Positions 41,696 to 50,975 of a stretch of DNA of 64,000 bases are shown in pieces. This DNA comes from Pacificispira sp965223125 (GTDB lineage: Bacteria > Pseudomonadota > Alphaproteobacteria > UBA8366 > Aestuariispiraceae). Under the pieces are notes generated by a model. That model had not been told where the DNA came from. It was given only the letters and a program-made list of their open reading frames with translations, and searched no databases. Each line of letters starts with the position of its first letter. Positions within the stretch are counted from its first letter, which is position 1. The stretch covers positions 1,922,001 to 1,986,000 of the forward strand of contig OZ244984.1 in assembly GCA_965223125.1 (NCBI GenBank), written 5' to 3'. The position numbers were made by a program, and so were the translations under genes.

Positions 41696-42444
41696 CGGCA
41701 CCGCTGCTGGAAACCATCGACCTGTCGCTGACCCATCCTGGCGGGGCGGAGGTGCTGCACCGCGTGACTCTGCAGATCGCACCGGGTGAACGGGTGGGGC
41801 TGGTCGGCCCGAACGGTGCGGGGAAATCCACCTTGATGCTCGCCCTGACCGGCGTTTTCGCGGTGACATCCGGGCAGGTGTGTTTGAATGGCCAGACACT
41901 GGTACCCGGCGGCTTCATGCCGGAAATCGGGCTGGTCTTCCAGCAGGCCGAGGATCAGCTTTTCAGTCCGACCGTGGCCGAGGATGTGGCCTTCGGTCTC
42001 CGCAATCTGGGACTGTCCGGGGCAGACCTCGACCAGAAAGTGACCCAGACCCTCGACCGCGTCGGCATTGCCGCTCTTGCTGATCGACCGGTCCATCGTC
42101 TGTCGGGAGGGGAGAAGCGGCTGGCCTGTCTCGCCGGGGTGCTGGCAATGGCTCCGCGCCTGCTGCTGCTGGACGAACCTTCTGCCGCCCTTGACCTGCG
42201 CAACCGTCGGCGGCTGATCGACCTGTTGCGCGGCATGGATCAGGCCATGCTGATCGCCAGCCATGATCTGGAACTGGTGCTGGAACTCTGCCCGCGCGTG
42301 GTGCTGATCGATGAGGGGCGGATTGTTGCGGACGATCAGGCCCGCACGGTCCTGGGCGATGCGGCACTGATGCGCCGCCATGGCCAGGAAGTACCGCATT
42401 CACTGGTTCCTCATATCGGGATCAGTCACAACCATAGAGTATAA
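41692..42444 (+). CDS. cbiO: ECF transporter ATPase (CbiO/NikO)
   Basis: A 250-residue ABC ATPase. Walker A GPNGAGKS, Q-loop LVFQQAEDQLFSPTVAEDVA (the ECF-type pattern), signature LSGGEKRL, Walker B LLLLDEP and the H-loop IASHDLELVLEL. The ATG overlaps the cbiQ stop (ATGA). Completes the L-M-Q-O set. Confidence 0.93.
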   Translation: MTAPLLETIDLSLTHPGGAEVLHRVTLQIAPGERVGLVGPNGAGKSTLMLALTGVFAVTSGQVCLNGQTLVPGGFMPEIGLVFQQAEDQLFSPTVAEDVAFGLRNLGLSGADLDQKVTQTLDRVGIAALADRPVHRLSGGEKRLACLAGVLAMAPRLLLLDEPSAALDLRNRRRLIDLLRGMDQAMLIASHDLELVLELCPRVVLIDEGRIVADDQARTVLGDAALMRRHGQEVPHSLVPHIGISHNHRV

Positions 42445-42501
42445 CAGTCCGGCAAGCTGCGGTATTCTAGCCCGGCAATGCCGGTATCAGGGAGAAAACG
42501 G

Positions 42502-42975
42502 ATGCAGCGGATCACCATCACCATCGAATCCGAGCTTCTGAAACAGCTCGATTCATTCATGAACCAGTCCGGTGCCACCAACCGGTCGGAGGCATTGCGC
42601 GATCTGGTACGACGCGGCCTGACGGTTGAGTCCCCTGGAAGCAAGCGGTCGGAATGTGTTGGTATCGTCAGCTACACACTGGACCCGACAGTGCGCGATC
42701 TTGGGCGGCGTGTGCCCCAGAGCCGCCACGAACGCCATGACCGTGCCATTGCCGCAATGTCGGTGCCGCTCGACCATTCAGTGGCGCTGGAGGTGGCGGT
42801 CATGCGTGGCACGGTGGGGGATGTCACCAGCTATGCCGACAGCCTGTTCCTGGAACGCGGCATCCGGCACGGGCAACTGTCGCTCATCCCGGTAAAGACG
42901 GAGGTCGAGTACCACGAACACGGCCCAGGCAAGGCCCACAGCCACAGCCATCTTCGGGTTCAGGAAGGTTTTTAG
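42502..42975 (+). CDS. nikR: NikR-like regulator with altered metal site
   Basis: 157 residues. An N-terminal ribbon-helix-helix (MQRITITIESELLKQLDSFM ... NRSEALRDLVRRGL) binds DNA; a C-terminal ACT-like tetramer domain follows. Numbering coincides with E. coli NikR: His76 is kept, but His87 is Ser, His89 is Pro and Cys95 is Ala, so the square-planar nickel site is lost. His79, His92 and His123 remain and a His-rich tail (EYHEHGPGKAHSHSH) is added. The ATG at 42502 is preferred over one 24 bases upstream. It ends the operon whose NikR operator is at 38987 and overlaps the kinase gene tail by four bases. Confidence 0.88.
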   Translation: MQRITITIESELLKQLDSFMNQSGATNRSEALRDLVRRGLTVESPGSKRSECVGIVSYTLDPTVRDLGRRVPQSRHERHDRAIAAMSVPLDHSVALEVAVMRGTVGDVTSYADSLFLERGIRHGQLSLIPVKTEVEYHEHGPGKAHSHSHLRVQEGF

Positions 42976-43961
42976 AGTCGCGCTCTAACCAGTGCGGCGA
43001 CATCCGTTTCCGGTCTGGCCCCATAATGGGAGATCACTTCGGCGGCCATGATGCCGCCAATTCGCGCACAGTCCGAAAGACCAAGGCCCCTGGTATGACC
43101 ATACAGGAAGCCGGCGGCATACTGGTCGCCCGCCCCGGTCGTATCGACAACCTGACGAACCGGTTCGGCATCGACGATATGGACTTCCTCTCCCGACAGG
43201 ATCACGGAGCCCTTTTCAGAGCGGGTCAGACAGGCGATCCGGCAGTCTTGCCGGGCGGCCTGTAACGCGGCATCGAAATCATCGACCTGATAGAGCGAAA
43301 GGATTTCCTGCTCATTCGCGAACAGGATATCAACATGATCGCGCACCAGCGCCCGGAACGCATCCCGGTGCCGGTCGACGCAGAACCCATCACTGAGACT
43401 CAGGGAGACTTCCCGCCCTGCTGCATGGGCCGCATCCGCCGCCGAGATGAAAGCCGCCTTCGCCGCATCCCGATCGAACAGATAGCCTTCCAGATAAAGA
43501 ACTTTCGCCGCTGCCACGGCCTCCGCCGAGACATCCTGTGGGGTGAAATCCGATGCCGCGCCGAGATAGGTCACCATAGTGCGCTGCGCGTCCGGCGTTA
43601 CCAGCACCAGGCATTTGCCCGTGCCAGGTCCAGAGGTCGCAGCGGAGGTGCGGAAATCCACGCCCAGTGCGGTCAGGTCATGACGGAAGACATCCCCGAA
43701 CGGATCATCGCGCAGCTTGCCGATATAGGCACCGCGTCCGCCCAGCGCGGTAAGGCCCGCCATGGTGTTGCCGCAGGAACCCCCGGATTTCTCAACACCC
43801 GGCGGCAGTGTTGCATAGAGCGCGTCTGATGCTTCCCGCTCCACCAGCATCATGCCGCCCTTGGGCAGATTTGCGGCCTTCAGCGCCGTGTCATCGACCT
43901 CGACCAGAATATCGACCAGCGCATTGCCGATCCCGATGACGTCATAGCGTGTCTCTGCCAT
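42972..43961 (-). CDS. PfkB-family carbohydrate kinase (adenosine kinase-like)
   Basis: A 329-residue ribokinase-fold enzyme. N-terminal VIGIGNALVDILVEV and GGSCGNTMAGLTALGGRGAY, C-terminal DTTGAGDQYAAGFLYG with the catalytic Asp and anion hole. This type in alphaproteobacteria is usually called adenosine kinase; the true substrate may be another nucleoside or sugar. The ATG at 43961, after AGGAGA, is chosen. Convergent with nikR. Confidence 0.9.
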   Translation of the reverse strand: MAETRYDVIGIGNALVDILVEVDDTALKAANLPKGGMMLVEREASDALYATLPPGVEKSGGSCGNTMAGLTALGGRGAYIGKLRDDPFGDVFRHDLTALGVDFRTSAATSGPGTGKCLVLVTPDAQRTMVTYLGAASDFTPQDVSAEAVAAAKVLYLEGYLFDRDAAKAAFISAADAAHAAGREVSLSLSDGFCVDRHRDAFRALVRDHVDILFANEQEILSLYQVDDFDAALQAARQDCRIACLTRSEKGSVILSGEEVHIVDAEPVRQVVDTTGAGDQYAAGFLYGHTRGLGLSDCARIGGIMAAEVISHYGARPETDVAALVRARL

Positions 43962-44088
43962 ATGGAAGGTCTCCTGTGAATTTCCGCCTGAACCGAACCG
44001 TATCGGGCGGTGATACAGGCATCGACGCGATTGGGCAATCCCGGGCCCTGGCCCGCCCCTGGCCCATTGCTGGACCCGCGTCGGGGAC

Positions 44089-44538
44089 TCAGCGCAGGGG
44101 GGCTCCGGCAGCCAGATGCAGCGCGTGCAGCAGATCGGCCAGCCCGTCGTCATCGGCCAGTCCGCGCGCATCCTGCAAGGCACACCAGTGCAGCTTGCGT
44201 TCGCCGCGTTCCTTCCATTCGATCAGGTGATCGGTGACATGCAGCGGATACACCGCGACACGACACAGCACGTCGTTGTCGGACTTGTTCTCGGAAAGAA
44301 TCTTTCGATAGCTGAAATATCCCACCGGCGCAGAATGCACCTGACCGCGTACCCCTGCTTCTTCAAGCGCCTCCTGCGCAGCCGTCTCTGCTGGGCTTTT
44401 CCCTTTCATGGGCCAGCCCTTGGGTACGATCCAGCGCGCCCTCTCCCGCGAGGTGATCAGCAGGATATGCGCCTCCGCCCCGACCCAGATATAGGGTAGT
44501 GCCGCAACCTGCTGCGCCGGTTTCCCTTTGCCTGCCAC
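44089..44538 (-). CDS. NUDIX hydrolase
   Basis: 149 residues with a Nudix box GKSPAETAAQEALEEAGVRG (Gln replaces the usual Arg of REUxEE). WIVPKGWPMKGKS before the box fits diphosphoinositol- or dinucleoside polyphosphate-type hydrolases. It hydrolyses a nucleoside diphosphate linked to something; substrate unknown. Confidence 0.88.
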   Translation of the reverse strand: MAGKGKPAQQVAALPYIWVGAEAHILLITSRERARWIVPKGWPMKGKSPAETAAQEALEEAGVRGQVHSAPVGYFSYRKILSENKSDNDVLCRVAVYPLHVTDHLIEWKERGERKLHWCALQDARGLADDDGLADLLHALHLAAGAPLR

Positions 44539-44665
44539 GCCTCAAATCCTTTCCCGAAAGCAGACTTGTCATAAATCTGTAATATTTCTTATCGCACGAT
44601 TCGAACAAGACCAATTGAAAATGGAGCAACTCGACACTGACGCGGTGGTATGTGAAGTCGGCGTC

Positions 44666-45475
44666 TTAAGTATCGGCAATACTGGTCCGTCGCAGGCTTG
44701 GCAGGCCGATTCCCGTTGCGTCGAAGCCGCCATCGACCGCCAGGGTCTGACCATTGATATACCGGGCTTTCTCGCCGCAGAGGAAGATGACGGTATCCGC
44801 GATTTCCGATTCCGTGCCATAGCGGTTCAGCGGGATGGCATCATGGTAGTCGGCGCGTATGTCCGGGGTATGAACCTGTTTCGCCATCGCGGTTTCGACC
44901 GGTCCGGGCGCGACCAAATTGGCGCGAATGCCGCGACCACCCCATTCCGCCGCCTGCTGTTTCGTCAGATGCATAAGGGCCGCCTTGCTGGTGCCATAGG
45001 CGACGCGCAGCGTGCTGGCGCGCAGGCCGGAGATCGAGCCGATATTGACAATCGCACCCCCTTCACCCGACAGCATTAGCGGCGCGCAGGCCTGACTCAT
45101 CAGGAACGGCCCGGTCAGGTTCACTGCCAGCACCTGCGTCCATTCCGCCGCCGTCGTTTCCAGGATCGGTTTGAATACCGCGATGCCGGCATTGTTGACC
45201 AGGGCATCGAGTCGCCCGAAATGCGCCTGCACCGCTGCGATGGCCTCAGCGACTTGATCCGGGTTGGAAACATCGGCGGTCAGCGCCAGCGTGCGGGTAG
45301 GCGCATCGATCACCGCCATCCGATCCGCCAGTCCCGGTCCGTCGATGTCGAGCAGTGCGACCTGCCAGCCATCGTTCAGGAAGGCGCTGGCGACAGCGGC
45401 TCCGATGCCACGCGCCGCACCGGTAACGAGCGCAACGTTTTCGTTGTTTCTTTCGGATCTGGTCTGGTCGGTCAT
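44666..45475 (-). CDS. Short-chain dehydrogenase/reductase
   Basis: A 269-residue SDR. Cofactor motif TGAARGIGAAVASAF, NNAG, catalytic Ser (NIGSISG), YGTSK and PGPVETAM; C-terminal YINGQTLAVDGGFDATG. Asp at the end of strand 2 (LLDID) suggests NAD preference. Overlaps the upstream GFA gene by four bases, so the pair is co-translated. Substrate unknown. Confidence 0.92.
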   Translation of the reverse strand: MTDQTRSERNNENVALVTGAARGIGAAVASAFLNDGWQVALLDIDGPGLADRMAVIDAPTRTLALTADVSNPDQVAEAIAAVQAHFGRLDALVNNAGIAVFKPILETTAAEWTQVLAVNLTGPFLMSQACAPLMLSGEGGAIVNIGSISGLRASTLRVAYGTSKAALMHLTKQQAAEWGGRGIRANLVAPGPVETAMAKQVHTPDIRADYHDAIPLNRYGTESEIADTVIFLCGEKARYINGQTLAVDGGFDATGIGLPSLRRTSIADT

Positions 45476-45867
45476 GGCATGTCCTTTCCGGATGGGCGGT
45501 CTGCTGGGTGATTGACACCGTCCATGGTTGGAACCGATCCCAGATCATAGGGATTGACGCCCTCCAGGCATCCGACATTGATGCCGTATTGTGTCGGATT
45601 GGATCGGCGCTGGTGATGGGTATAGATTCCGCAGATCCGGCAGAAGTAATGCTTCGCCGACCGGGTGTTGAACTGATACAGGGTCAATGCTTCCGCCCCC
45701 TTCACCACTTTCAGATTGTCGAGTGCGACCGAGGCGACGACCGCTCCCTTTCGGCGGCAGATGGAACAATCGCAGCGCCGGGGATTCTCCAGCCCGTTCG
45801 GCAGGGTCAGTTCCAGTTCCACCGCGCCGCAATGGCATGTTGCCTTATGAATCTTCTTGATTTCCAT
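45472..45867 (-). CDS. GFA-family protein (glutathione-dependent formaldehyde-activating type)
   Basis: 131 residues with the zinc-binding cysteine pattern of the Gfa/CENP-V family: CHCGAVELEL, CDCSICRRKGA and FCRICGIYTHHQ. Family members bind S-hydroxymethyl-glutathione or other thiol adducts; many have unknown roles. It is co-translated with the SDR. Confidence 0.9.
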   Translation of the reverse strand: MEIKKIHKATCHCGAVELELTLPNGLENPRRCDCSICRRKGAVVASVALDNLKVVKGAEALTLYQFNTRSAKHYFCRICGIYTHHQRRSNPTQYGINVGCLEGVNPYDLGSVPTMDGVNHPADRPSGKDMP

Positions 45868-45916
45868 CGCACCTCTCCAATAAATCCATTTTCCATTTTA
45901 GCGTGAGTGGCAGGTC

Positions 45917-46381
45917 ATGACCATTGCGATCCGCGAGGATGATTTGAGGGGCGAGGCAATCGCGCGGCTCCTTCAACGCCATCTCGATTTCGCTCATGAA
46001 CACACCCCGCCCGAAAGTATCCATGCACTGGATATCGAGCGGCTGCGGGTTCCGGAAATCACCTTCTGGAGCGCCTGGGAAGGCGACGGCCTGCTTGGCT
46101 GCATCGCGCTGCGGGCACTGTCAGCAGATCATGGTGAGATCAAATCCATGCACACGGTGGCGGAAGCCCGCGGCAGGGGGATCGGTCGCAGACTGCTGAC
46201 CCACCTGATCACCGTTGCACAGGAACGGGGTTATCGCCGCCTGAGTCTTGAAACCGGAACCACACCGGGCTTCGCACCGGCGCGCGCACTCTATTCCGGT
46301 TTCGGATTCGCACCCTGTCCACCCTTCGGCAGCTATCGGATCGATCCGGTCAGCGTTTGCATGACGCGAGAGATCGGATAG
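45917..46381 (+). CDS. GNAT-family N-acetyltransferase
   Basis: 154 residues. KSMHTVAEARGRGIGRRLLT is the acetyl-CoA strand and loop; LSLETGTTPGFAPARALYSG with GFAPCPPFGSYRIDPVSVCM identifies the PhnO-like/YafP-like branch. Substrate unknown. It is convergent with the solute-binding protein gene across a terminator. Confidence 0.88.
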   Translation: MTIAIREDDLRGEAIARLLQRHLDFAHEHTPPESIHALDIERLRVPEITFWSAWEGDGLLGCIALRALSADHGEIKSMHTVAEARGRGIGRRLLTHLITVAQERGYRRLSLETGTTPGFAPARALYSGFGFAPCPPFGSYRIDPVSVCMTREIG

Positions 46382-46382
46382 G

Positions 46383-46417
46383 AAAAGACCGCGACGGTTT
46401 CCCATCGCGGCCTTTCC
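46383..46417. terminator. Bidirectional terminator between convergent genes
   Basis: A stem of GACCGCGA with TCGCGGCC (one mismatch), flanked by AAAA on the left and TTT on the right, lies between the GNAT and the binding-protein genes. Confidence 0.65.
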
Positions 46418-46438
46418 AGCTTATCACAATTCTAATGA

Positions 46439-47494
46439 TCAGGACTTCAGCTTGGTCCAGACCCGCTCCCGCAGGGTCTTGGAGGCCGGGCTGCAATCCT
46501 CAAAGCCCCGCAGGCGATCAGCATACTCCTCCGGCATGTTGACCGCCGGATCAGCGGACAGGTCTTCCTTCAGGAACGGACCGGACCCCTTGATCGCGTT
46601 GGAATAGCCGGTGTAGTTCGACGCGGCAGCCGCATTTTCCGGCAGCAGCATCCAGTTGATGAAGGTCTTGGCATTTTCCATGTTCGGCGCATTGGCCGGA
46701 ACCGCCATCGTGTCGGTCCAGAAGGTCACGCCCTCCTTCGGATAGACATAGACGACGCCGGGCTTGTTCGCCTTCACCCGGTGCGCGGCACCGTTCCACT
46801 GCATGTGCACGGCAACCTCCCCCGCTGACATGCGGTCGATGGTGCCGTCATTCGAATAGACCTTCACATGCGGTTTCTGGGCCATCAGCACGTCCAGAAT
46901 TTTCTGCGCCTCAGCAGGGTCTTCGGTGCATTTGCTGACTCCGGTATAATAGGCACCGGCATTCCAGACATCGCTCATCTCGTTCAGCATGGCGATATTG
47001 CCCTGCAATTCGGCGCGCGGCTCGAACAGTTCCTTCCAGCTATCCTCCAGTGCGCCGCCGGGGACCATGGCCGGGTCGTAGGTAAAGCCGGTCGTGCCCC
47101 ACATATAGGGAGCGGAATAGCTGCGATCCGGATCAACGGAAAGAGTTTGGAACGGTTCCAGCACATTGCTGAAATTTGACATTTGATTGACCTTGATATC
47201 GGCGACGAGGCCGTTCTGGATCATCGTGCCAAGCGTGGTCGGACCTGGAAAGATGACGTCATAGCCGCCGCCCCCGGCCTGAAGCTTGGCCAGCAGGTCC
47301 TCTTCGGAGGCGTAGTTGTCGATACTGGTCTTGATGCCGGTCTCGGCCGTGAATTTCTCCAGCAGTTCTGGTGGGAAATAATTCGACCAGTTGTAAAGCG
47401 TGACCTCACCCGAAGCCGATGCGCCACCGGCGGCACCGACGGTCAGGCCGACCGCCGTGGTCAGTCCGATCATCCAATGGGATATGCGTGTCAT
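46439..47494 (-). CDS. Extracellular solute-binding protein, PotD/PotF type
   Basis: 351 residues. A signal peptide (GLTTAVGLTVGAAGGASA) and then VTLYNWSNYFPPELLEKFTA, the N-terminal signature of spermidine/putrescine-type binding proteins. MWGTTGFTYDP and FINWMLLPENAAAASNYTGY are also typical. Substrate could be a polyamine or a quaternary amine. It is first in an operon with two permeases but without an ATPase. Confidence 0.9.
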   Translation of the reverse strand: MTRISHWMIGLTTAVGLTVGAAGGASASGEVTLYNWSNYFPPELLEKFTAETGIKTSIDNYASEEDLLAKLQAGGGGYDVIFPGPTTLGTMIQNGLVADIKVNQMSNFSNVLEPFQTLSVDPDRSYSAPYMWGTTGFTYDPAMVPGGALEDSWKELFEPRAELQGNIAMLNEMSDVWNAGAYYTGVSKCTEDPAEAQKILDVLMAQKPHVKVYSNDGTIDRMSAGEVAVHMQWNGAAHRVKANKPGVVYVYPKEGVTFWTDTMAVPANAPNMENAKTFINWMLLPENAAAASNYTGYSNAIKGSGPFLKEDLSADPAVNMPEEYADRLRGFEDCSPASKTLRERVWTKLKS

Positions 47495-47549
47495 GACTGA
47501 TACTCCCTTCCCTGTTTCTTTTGAATGCGAGGACATGTGTGAAACGGTG

Positions 47550-48386
47550 CTACTTCCGCTCGTGTCCTCTCCCGAGCAGAAGTGAAATTGAAACCATGAC
47601 AACGGAAAAGATCAGCATCAGCGACGAGATCGCATTGACCTCCGGTGAGACACCAACACGGATCAGTCCGTAGATATAGATCGGCAGCGTCGTTGATCCC
47701 GCACCGCCGACGAAGAAGCTGGTGACGAAATCATCCAGCGAAATGATGAAGGCCAAAACGCCGCCGGACAGGATCCCCGGCATCATCAGCGGCAGGGTGA
47801 CATGCCGGAACGTGCGCGACGGGCTGGCATAAAGGTCGCCTGCCGCCTCGAACAGTTTCGGGTCCAGCCCTTCCAGACGGGCACGGATTGGCAGATAGGC
47901 AAAGGGGATACAGAAGATCGTATGGGCGATCATCACGGTCAGCAGACCCTGGGTTATGCCCAGCGTGGCAAAGAACAGTAGCGACGCCACCGCAGTCACG
48001 ATTTCCGGCACTGTCAGGGGCAGGGCAACCAGCGCATTCACCGCGCCCTGGCCCCGGAACCGATCCCGCGCCATATGCACCGCCGCCAGGGTGGACAGGG
48101 CGGTCGCGGATAACGAGGCAACGGTCGCGATCAGCAGCGAATTCCATGCGGCCTGCAGCATCGCCTCGTTCTGCAATGCCTTGACGTACCAATCCACGGA
48201 AAATCCGGTCCAGATCGTCACCAGTTCGTTTTTATTGAATGACAGCACGATCAGCACCAGGATCGGCAGATAGACATAGGCGAAGAACAGCATGGTCAGC
48301 GTCGCTATTCCCGGCCAGTGCCGTGCGTCGCCTGCGGTCTTCCGGTTTCCGAACAGGCCCGGCATCATGGCGGCAAGTCCCCTCAT
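47550..48386 (-). CDS. ABC transporter permease, PotC type
   Basis: 278 residues, six membrane helices, with the EAA loop EAAGDLYASPSRTFRHVTLP. TMLFFAYVYLPILVLIVLSF is the usual first helix. The ATG at 48386 overlaps the previous gene's stop (ATGA). It pairs with the PotB-type permease upstream. Confidence 0.9.
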   Translation of the reverse strand: MRGLAAMMPGLFGNRKTAGDARHWPGIATLTMLFFAYVYLPILVLIVLSFNKNELVTIWTGFSVDWYVKALQNEAMLQAAWNSLLIATVASLSATALSTLAAVHMARDRFRGQGAVNALVALPLTVPEIVTAVASLLFFATLGITQGLLTVMIAHTIFCIPFAYLPIRARLEGLDPKLFEAAGDLYASPSRTFRHVTLPLMMPGILSGGVLAFIISLDDFVTSFFVGGAGSTTLPIYIYGLIRVGVSPEVNAISSLMLIFSVVMVSISLLLGRGHERK

Positions 48387-49351
48387 GCCGTCACCTTCAC
48401 CCGCTGCTCTCGCCCGGCCTTCAGGGCATAGAGGGTCATCGCCAGCAGCACCAGGGCCAGCAGCAGAAAGCCCAGCGCCGCCCCGAAGGGCCAGTTCCTG
48501 GCCGCCCCGAATTGAAGTCCGATCAGGTTGCCGATCATCATCGTCTTGCCGCCGCCCAGCAGTTCCGGCGTCACATAGGAGCCAAGGCACGGCACGAATA
48601 CCAGGATTGAGCCTGCAATCATGCCCGGTGCCGCCGATGGCAGGACGATGCGGCGCAGGGTCTGCAACCGGGTTGCATAGAGATCGAAGGACGCTTCCAC
48701 CAGCCGCATGTCGAGTTTTTCCAGGCTGGTATAGATCGGCAGCACCATGAAGGGCAGAAAGGAATAGGTCAGCCCCACCGAGACCGCGAAATCATTGTGC
48801 AGCAGCGGCAGCGGGGAATCGATGATTCCGACCGCCATCAGGAAGGAGTTGATCGTGCCATGATCGCGCAGCAGCAGGATCCAGGCATAGTTGCGGACCA
48901 GAAGATTGGTCCAGAACGGCACCGTGACGAGAAAGACCAGAAGGGCGCGCCATTTACGATCACGGGTCGCCATGAACATGGCGGTTGGAAATCCGACCAG
49001 CAGGGACAGCGCCGTTGTGATCGCCGCCAGCCACATCGACCGCCAGATGATTTTCAGATAGTCAAAGCTCAGGGACAGCGAGTCGTCCAGATTGCGTTCG
49101 AACAGGAACCTCAGATAGGCCTCCGCCGAATAACTGTGCCAGACCACACTGCCGGAGAAGTCCCGAGTCTGGACCGATATCCAGGCCATCAGCAGCAGCG
49201 GCCCGACCATGAAGATGGTCATGGCACCCGCCGCCGGACCGATCAGCAGCAGCCGCTGCATATGCAGGCTGCGCCTTCGGCTCGCCGCACCGGGGGCGGA
49301 ATAATCCGCGCCTGCCGGGGGGGCTGAAACTGTCTTTTCTGTCGATGTCAC
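48383..49351 (-). CDS. ABC transporter permease, PotB type
   Basis: 322 residues. Start chosen at GTG 49351 after CTGGAGA. Six helices; conserved VTVPFWTNLLVRNYAWILLL, and EAA loop EASFDLYATRLQTLRRIVLP. The SBP gene is at the other end of this run (permease B, permease C, then SBP in the reading direction). No ATPase gene is next to it. Confidence 0.9.
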   Translation of the reverse strand: MTSTEKTVSAPPAGADYSAPGAASRRRSLHMQRLLLIGPAAGAMTIFMVGPLLLMAWISVQTRDFSGSVVWHSYSAEAYLRFLFERNLDDSLSLSFDYLKIIWRSMWLAAITTALSLLVGFPTAMFMATRDRKWRALLVFLVTVPFWTNLLVRNYAWILLLRDHGTINSFLMAVGIIDSPLPLLHNDFAVSVGLTYSFLPFMVLPIYTSLEKLDMRLVEASFDLYATRLQTLRRIVLPSAAPGMIAGSILVFVPCLGSYVTPELLGGGKTMMIGNLIGLQFGAARNWPFGAALGFLLLALVLLAMTLYALKAGREQRVKVTA

Positions 49352-49581
49352 GCGGTCTCCAGGTCTTGGTTCATGTCCATTGTGGCATGAAAGACTCTTT
49401 ATCCGACGACGGCAGGGCCATGCACCCTGCGCAACGAAGCCCATATTCAGAAGGGTAGACCATTGCCCACTGTCAATCCAAGCATTTTTTTGAATACCCG
49501 CTCAAACCAATTCGGCGACTGGGGGCGTAGTACTCGAAAATTCAGGGGTGGCAGGAATTTCAGGTGACAGGAACGGTAAAA

Positions 49582-49598
49582 TCATTTAATTTAAATGA
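49582..49598. promoter_or_regulatory. 17-bp palindrome before the Rieske oxygenase gene
   Basis: TCATTTAA-T-TTAAATGA lies 27 bases before the ATG at 49625, in the 273-base region between the two divergent operons. Likely an operator; no regulator gene is adjacent. Confidence 0.5.
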
Positions 49599-49624
49599 GC
49601 GTTTAGAAAAATAAGGCACTCGTC

Positions 49625-50842
49625 ATGAATTCCGTTATGCAGAAATTTTCCGACACCTCTCCCAATGCCGCTCCGGAGGTATGGGACCGGTCGGGCCTGC
49701 CCGCCTGGACCTATTACAGTGAGGAACTGGTGGAGGTTGAAAAGGACGCGCTGTTCCGTCGTCACTGGCAGATTGCCTGCCATATCTCCGACGTTCCTGA
49801 ATCCGGTAACTTCATCGCCTTCGACATGTGCGGCGAACGCGCCATCGTCATGCGCGACATGGAGGGGGGCATCCGGGCATTCCACAATCTCTGCCGCCAT
49901 CGCGGTGCACGTGTTCTGGGGGAGGCACAGGGAACCTGTCCCCATGTCATCACCTGCCCGTTCCATGGTTGGACCTATAATTTGGACGGCACCCTGCGTC
50001 GCGCGGCGGTGCCGGACAGTCTGCCTGATCTGGACCCGGTCGAACACGGACTGAAGCAGATCGAGTGTGAAATCTGGCACGGCTTTGTCTTCCTGCGCTT
50101 CCTGCCGGGCGACCAGCCGTCTGTCGCCGAGATTTTCGCCCGCCACGAAGCCGAGGTCGCGCCGTACCGCATGGCGGATATGGTGCCGGCCCATGGTGGC
50201 TTTTGGAAACATGAAATGGCGGTGAACTGGAAATCCGTGCGCGATGTCGACAATGAGGGCTATCACGTCGCCAAGGCGCATCCCGGTCTTCAGGCGCTCT
50301 ATGGCAGCAACTATTTCGACGAACCGCTCTCCGATGGAACCAGCCGGTCCTTCGGAACCTTCAGCGACCATCCGGGCAAGAGCTGGAGCGTCAGCAACTA
50401 CAAGGCCATGCTGCCGGTGGTGGAGCATCTGCCGCCGGAAAGCCAGCGTGCATGGCTCTATCTGGGCCTGTTCCCCAACGCGGTCATCGGCTTCTATCCG
50501 ACCAGCGTGATCTTTTACCAGGAATTCCCGATTTCCGCCCGGCGCACACTCCAGCGCGGCGCGACCTATCGCTATGCGGAGGAATCCCGCGAGATGCGCG
50601 TCTCGCGCTATCTGGCCGAGCGGATTGACCGGGAGACCCAGGAAGAAGATATCCAACTGATCAAATGGTCCTGCGAGGCGACGGATTCGAGCGCTTATGA
50701 CGGTATCATTTTGTCAGATCGCGAATACAATGTACGCTGTTACCATGATGCATTCCGGGATCAGGTGCCGGTGATGAAACTGGACCGGGCACCTGCCCCG
50801 AATACAATGGCGACAGTGAACAGGGAAATGATGCAGGAATAA
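49625..50842 (+). CDS. Rieske non-haem iron oxygenase, quaternary-amine type
   Basis: A 405-residue oxygenase alpha subunit. The Rieske centre is CRHRGAR ... CPFHGWTY, and the mononuclear iron site is DVDNEGYHVAKAHPGL with two His. Closest in style to enzymes that demethylate stachydrine, glycine betaine or carnitine, which cleave C-N bonds. No ferredoxin reductase gene is in the window, so a partner must come from elsewhere. It leads a + strand operon with two permeases and an ATPase, which suggests that the transported compound is its substrate. Confidence 0.9.
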   Translation: MNSVMQKFSDTSPNAAPEVWDRSGLPAWTYYSEELVEVEKDALFRRHWQIACHISDVPESGNFIAFDMCGERAIVMRDMEGGIRAFHNLCRHRGARVLGEAQGTCPHVITCPFHGWTYNLDGTLRRAAVPDSLPDLDPVEHGLKQIECEIWHGFVFLRFLPGDQPSVAEIFARHEAEVAPYRMADMVPAHGGFWKHEMAVNWKSVRDVDNEGYHVAKAHPGLQALYGSNYFDEPLSDGTSRSFGTFSDHPGKSWSVSNYKAMLPVVEHLPPESQRAWLYLGLFPNAVIGFYPTSVIFYQEFPISARRTLQRGATYRYAEESREMRVSRYLAERIDRETQEEDIQLIKWSCEATDSSAYDGIILSDREYNVRCYHDAFRDQVPVMKLDRAPAPNTMATVNREMMQE

Positions 50843-50975
50843 GAGTCCCAAAACAACAGGACCCGGTAAGGGCCATTTCAGGGATTATGGTTTCAGGGTT
50901 GGCGATTTCAGGGACGATACAGGGGGAGAATACGGGAATGGAGCCTGCGAGGCGCAGCGACGGGGGCAGCCGGGC

